A stretch of DNA of 64,000 nt, taken from an uncultured Alistipes sp. (GTDB lineage: Bacteria > Bacteroidota > Bacteroidia > Bacteroidales > Rikenellaceae). A program made the position numbers and the translations under genes. The notes below the pieces were generated by a model. It searched no databases, was not told the origin of the DNA, and was given only the letters and a program-made list of their open reading frames with translations. This document shows, in pieces, positions 62,217 to 64,000 of this stretch. Position 1 is the stretch's first letter; every line of letters starts with the position of its first letter. Location: NCBI GenBank assembly GCA_944320985.1, contig CALUJN010000070.1:62001-126000 (forward strand), in the 5' to 3' direction.

Positions 62217-62948
62217 ATGGCCAAACTCTATATCGTACCCACTCCGATCGGTAACCTGGACGACATCACGCTGCGAGCCGTGAACGTGCTGCGCACGGTG
62301 GATTTCGTGCTGGCCGAGGATACGCGCACGACATCGTTTCTGCTCAAGCACCTCGGCATCGAGCAGAAACTCCGCTCGCACCACAAGTTCAACGAACACG
62401 CCACCGTACGGCTGGTCGCCGAGACGATCGCCGCGGGGCATGATGCCGCGCTGGTCTCGGATGCCGGGACGCCGGGCATCTCGGATCCGGGTTTTCTGCT
62501 CGTTCGCACGTGTGTGGAGGCCGGCATCGAGGTGGAGACGCTGCCGGGCGCCACGGCCCTGATTCCGGCATTGGTTCAAAGCGGCTTTCCGTGCGACCGT
62601 TTCTGTTTTGAGGGTTTCCTGCCGCAGAAAAAGGGCCGGAACAAGCATCTGCAGGCGCTGGCCGACGAGGAGCGCACGATGATCTTTTACGAGTCGCCCT
62701 ATCGGGTGGTGAAATGTCTGGAGCAGTTTGCGGAGGTCTTCGGCCCGGATCGCGAGGTGTCGGTTTCGCGTGAACTGACCAAGAAATTCGAACAGACCGT
62801 GCGCGGCACCCTCTCCGAGGTGCTCGAGCACTTCCGTACGCAGGAACCCAAGGGTGAATTCGTCCTTGTTGTCCGTGGAAAGCCGCGGCGGCATACGTCC
62901 CAGGAAGAGGTTCCAAACACTTGTAATGAAATCGATGATGAAGCATAA
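62217..62948 (+). CDS. rsmI: 16S rRNA (cytidine-1402-2'-O)-methyltransferase
   Basis: A 243-residue SAM-dependent methyltransferase of the tetrapyrrole-methylase fold. Y-I-V-P-T-P-I-G-N-L-D-D-I-T at the N-terminus, A-E-D-T-R (34-38) and L-V-S-D-A-G-T-P-G-I-S-D-P-G (about 82-95) are diagnostic. It is shorter than the E. coli enzyme (about 286), lacking part of the C-terminal domain, as is common in Bacteroidetes. It starts 4 nt after the repeat protein and overlaps the next gene by 22 nt. Confidence 0.94.
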   Translation: MAKLYIVPTPIGNLDDITLRAVNVLRTVDFVLAEDTRTTSFLLKHLGIEQKLRSHHKFNEHATVRLVAETIAAGHDAALVSDAGTPGISDPGFLLVRTCVEAGIEVETLPGATALIPALVQSGFPCDRFCFEGFLPQKKGRNKHLQALADEERTMIFYESPYRVVKCLEQFAEVFGPDREVSVSRELTKKFEQTVRGTLSEVLEHFRTQEPKGEFVLVVRGKPRRHTSQEEVPNTCNEIDDEA

Positions 62949-64000
62949 GAACAAAACGACGGAACATGCGTCCCAGCCCCCTCGATCGTTTTCGGCATGG
63001 CTGGGTGAGATGCGCGAATTTCTCCGGGGACGGTTCAATCTGGAGGAGGACAAGGCGCAGCGTGACGAGGTGGTGGCCAACATCTCGAAAGGGGTGGAGT
63101 TCCGGGGTGTGAATCTCTGGGTGCTGATTTTCGCCACGATGGTGGCATCGCTGGGACTGAATGTCAACTCCGCGGCGGTGATCATCGGCGCGATGCTTAT
63201 CTCCCCGATCATGGGTCCGATCATGGGCGTGGGACTTTCGTTGGGTATCAATGACTTCGATTTGCTGAAGCGCTCGCTGCGCAATCTGGCGCTGATGTTC
63301 ATCGTGGCGATTGTCACCTCGACGCTCTACTTTTTCATCTCACCGCTGTCGTCGAACAGCAGTGAACTGCTGGCGCGTACGGTTCCGACGACCTACGACG
63401 TGCTGATCGCCCTTTTCGGCGGTCTGGCCGGTATCATGGCGCAGACGCGTCAGGATCGTACCTCGACCGTCATCCCGGGCGTGGCGATCGCTACGGCGCT
63501 GATTCCTCCGCTCTGTACGGCCGGTTTCGGCCTGGCCACGGGGCAGTTCCGCTTTTTCCTGGGGGCGCTTTACCTTTTTTTCATCAATTCGGTCTTCATC
63601 GCACTGGCCACCTACCTGATGGTTCGTTTCCTGGGATATGAGAAGAAGGTCTTCATCAACCGGGCACGCGAACGGAAGGTCAAACGACTGATGATGATCA
63701 TTACGTTGGTGACGTTCATCCCGAGTGTGGTGATCGGCTTCCACATGGTCCGCGTTTCGGTTTTCGAGGCCGTGGCCGACAAATACGTTGCGCAGGTCTT
63801 CAATTTCCCGCAGACGCAGGTGATCGAGTGCAACAAACATTATGCGGGCGGACGCAAACTCTCACGGATCGAGTTGCTGCTGGTCGGGGAGCCTTTGGGA
63901 GAGGCGGTGATCGAGAATGCCCGGGCTCAGCTTGCGGGTTACGGTCTGGAGCGTACGGAGCTCGTCGTCCGGCAGGCCAATACGGAGGATCGGGTCGATG
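62927..64000 (+). CDS. DUF389-family membrane protein (3' end cut by window)
   Basis: An open frame of 358 codons reaching the window edge. It begins with a basic N-terminus, then multiple hydrophobic helices with V-I-I-G-A-M-L-I-S-P-I-M-G-P-I-M-G and P-G-V-A-I-A-T-A-L-I-P-P-L-C-T-A-G, the hallmark of DUF389 (TIGR00341-like) proteins, whose function is unknown. A soluble alpha/beta part starts near residue 285. Possible starts are 62927, 62936 and 62939, all overlapping the end of rsmI, so translation is probably coupled. Confidence 0.88.

Overview
The window looks like a chromosome segment of a Bacteroidota bacterium, most likely an Alistipes-like member of the Rikenellaceae. The clues are GC-rich coding DNA, Bacteroidetes-type promoters (TTG/TTTG, 19-20 nt, TAnnTTTG) in front of many genes, lipoprotein polysaccharide lyases with DUF4988-like N-termini, LytS/LytTR regulators and a FucP-like sugar transporter. 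The genus is an inference from gene content; no rRNA is present.

Region 1 (1-13.9 kb) is a glycosaminoglycan (chondroitin/dermatan/hyaluronan) degradation locus. A chondroitinase ABC-like PL8 lyase (minus strand, cut by the window edge) is divergent from a tight plus-strand operon: GH88 unsaturated glucuronyl hydrolase, second PL8 lyase, Ser-type sulfatase, a beta-helix lipoprotein resembling PL29, and a second DUF4988-like lipoprotein of unknown function. Region 2 (14-16.1 kb) is a ROK kinase-manA pair.

Region 3 (16.2-26.5 kb) is amino-acid biosynthesis and holds the most striking signal. The ilvD-ilvB-ilvN-ilvC-asnB operon (minus) and the thrB-thrC operon (plus) diverge from one ~950-nt intergenic island. 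Each has a Bacteroidetes promoter and a leader peptide matching its pathway. The ilv leader has 11 Ile/Val/Leu in 26 codons, followed by a terminator hairpin and a mutually exclusive antiterminator. The thr leader has nine Thr and two Ile in 16 codons. Both look like ribosome-mediated transcription attenuators, with Thr being the precursor of Ile.

Region 4 (26.6-43.8 kb) is mainly housekeeping: tRNA-Lys(CUU), a GH2-like protein that has lost its catalytic Glu, an orphan HsdR-N nuclease-like protein, a LytTR two-component pair, acyl-CoA synthetase, plsY, a YitT protein, miaB, a DEAD-box helicase, a Crp-like regulator with an acyltransferase, der, and a cation/proton antiporter with a collagen-like insertion.

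Region 5 (44-49.3 kb) is a plus-strand run: sugar MFS transporter, outer-membrane protein, phoH, dipeptidase and lipid kinase. Region 6 (49.3-52.9 kb) is a LacI regulator-mannonate oxidoreductase-uxuA operon for hexuronate catabolism, with a perfect 34-bp palindrome over its promoter. It is metabolically compatible with the uronic-acid products of Region 1. Region 7 (52.9-64 kb) holds a lipoprotein, a Crp-like regulator, an SDR, a small membrane protein, galM, gltX, a SIMPL protein, ychF, a Bacteroidetes protein with 81-residue higher-order repeats, rsmI and a DUF389 membrane protein cut by the window edge. Several spacers between co-oriented genes are low-complexity and purine-rich on the transcript strand.
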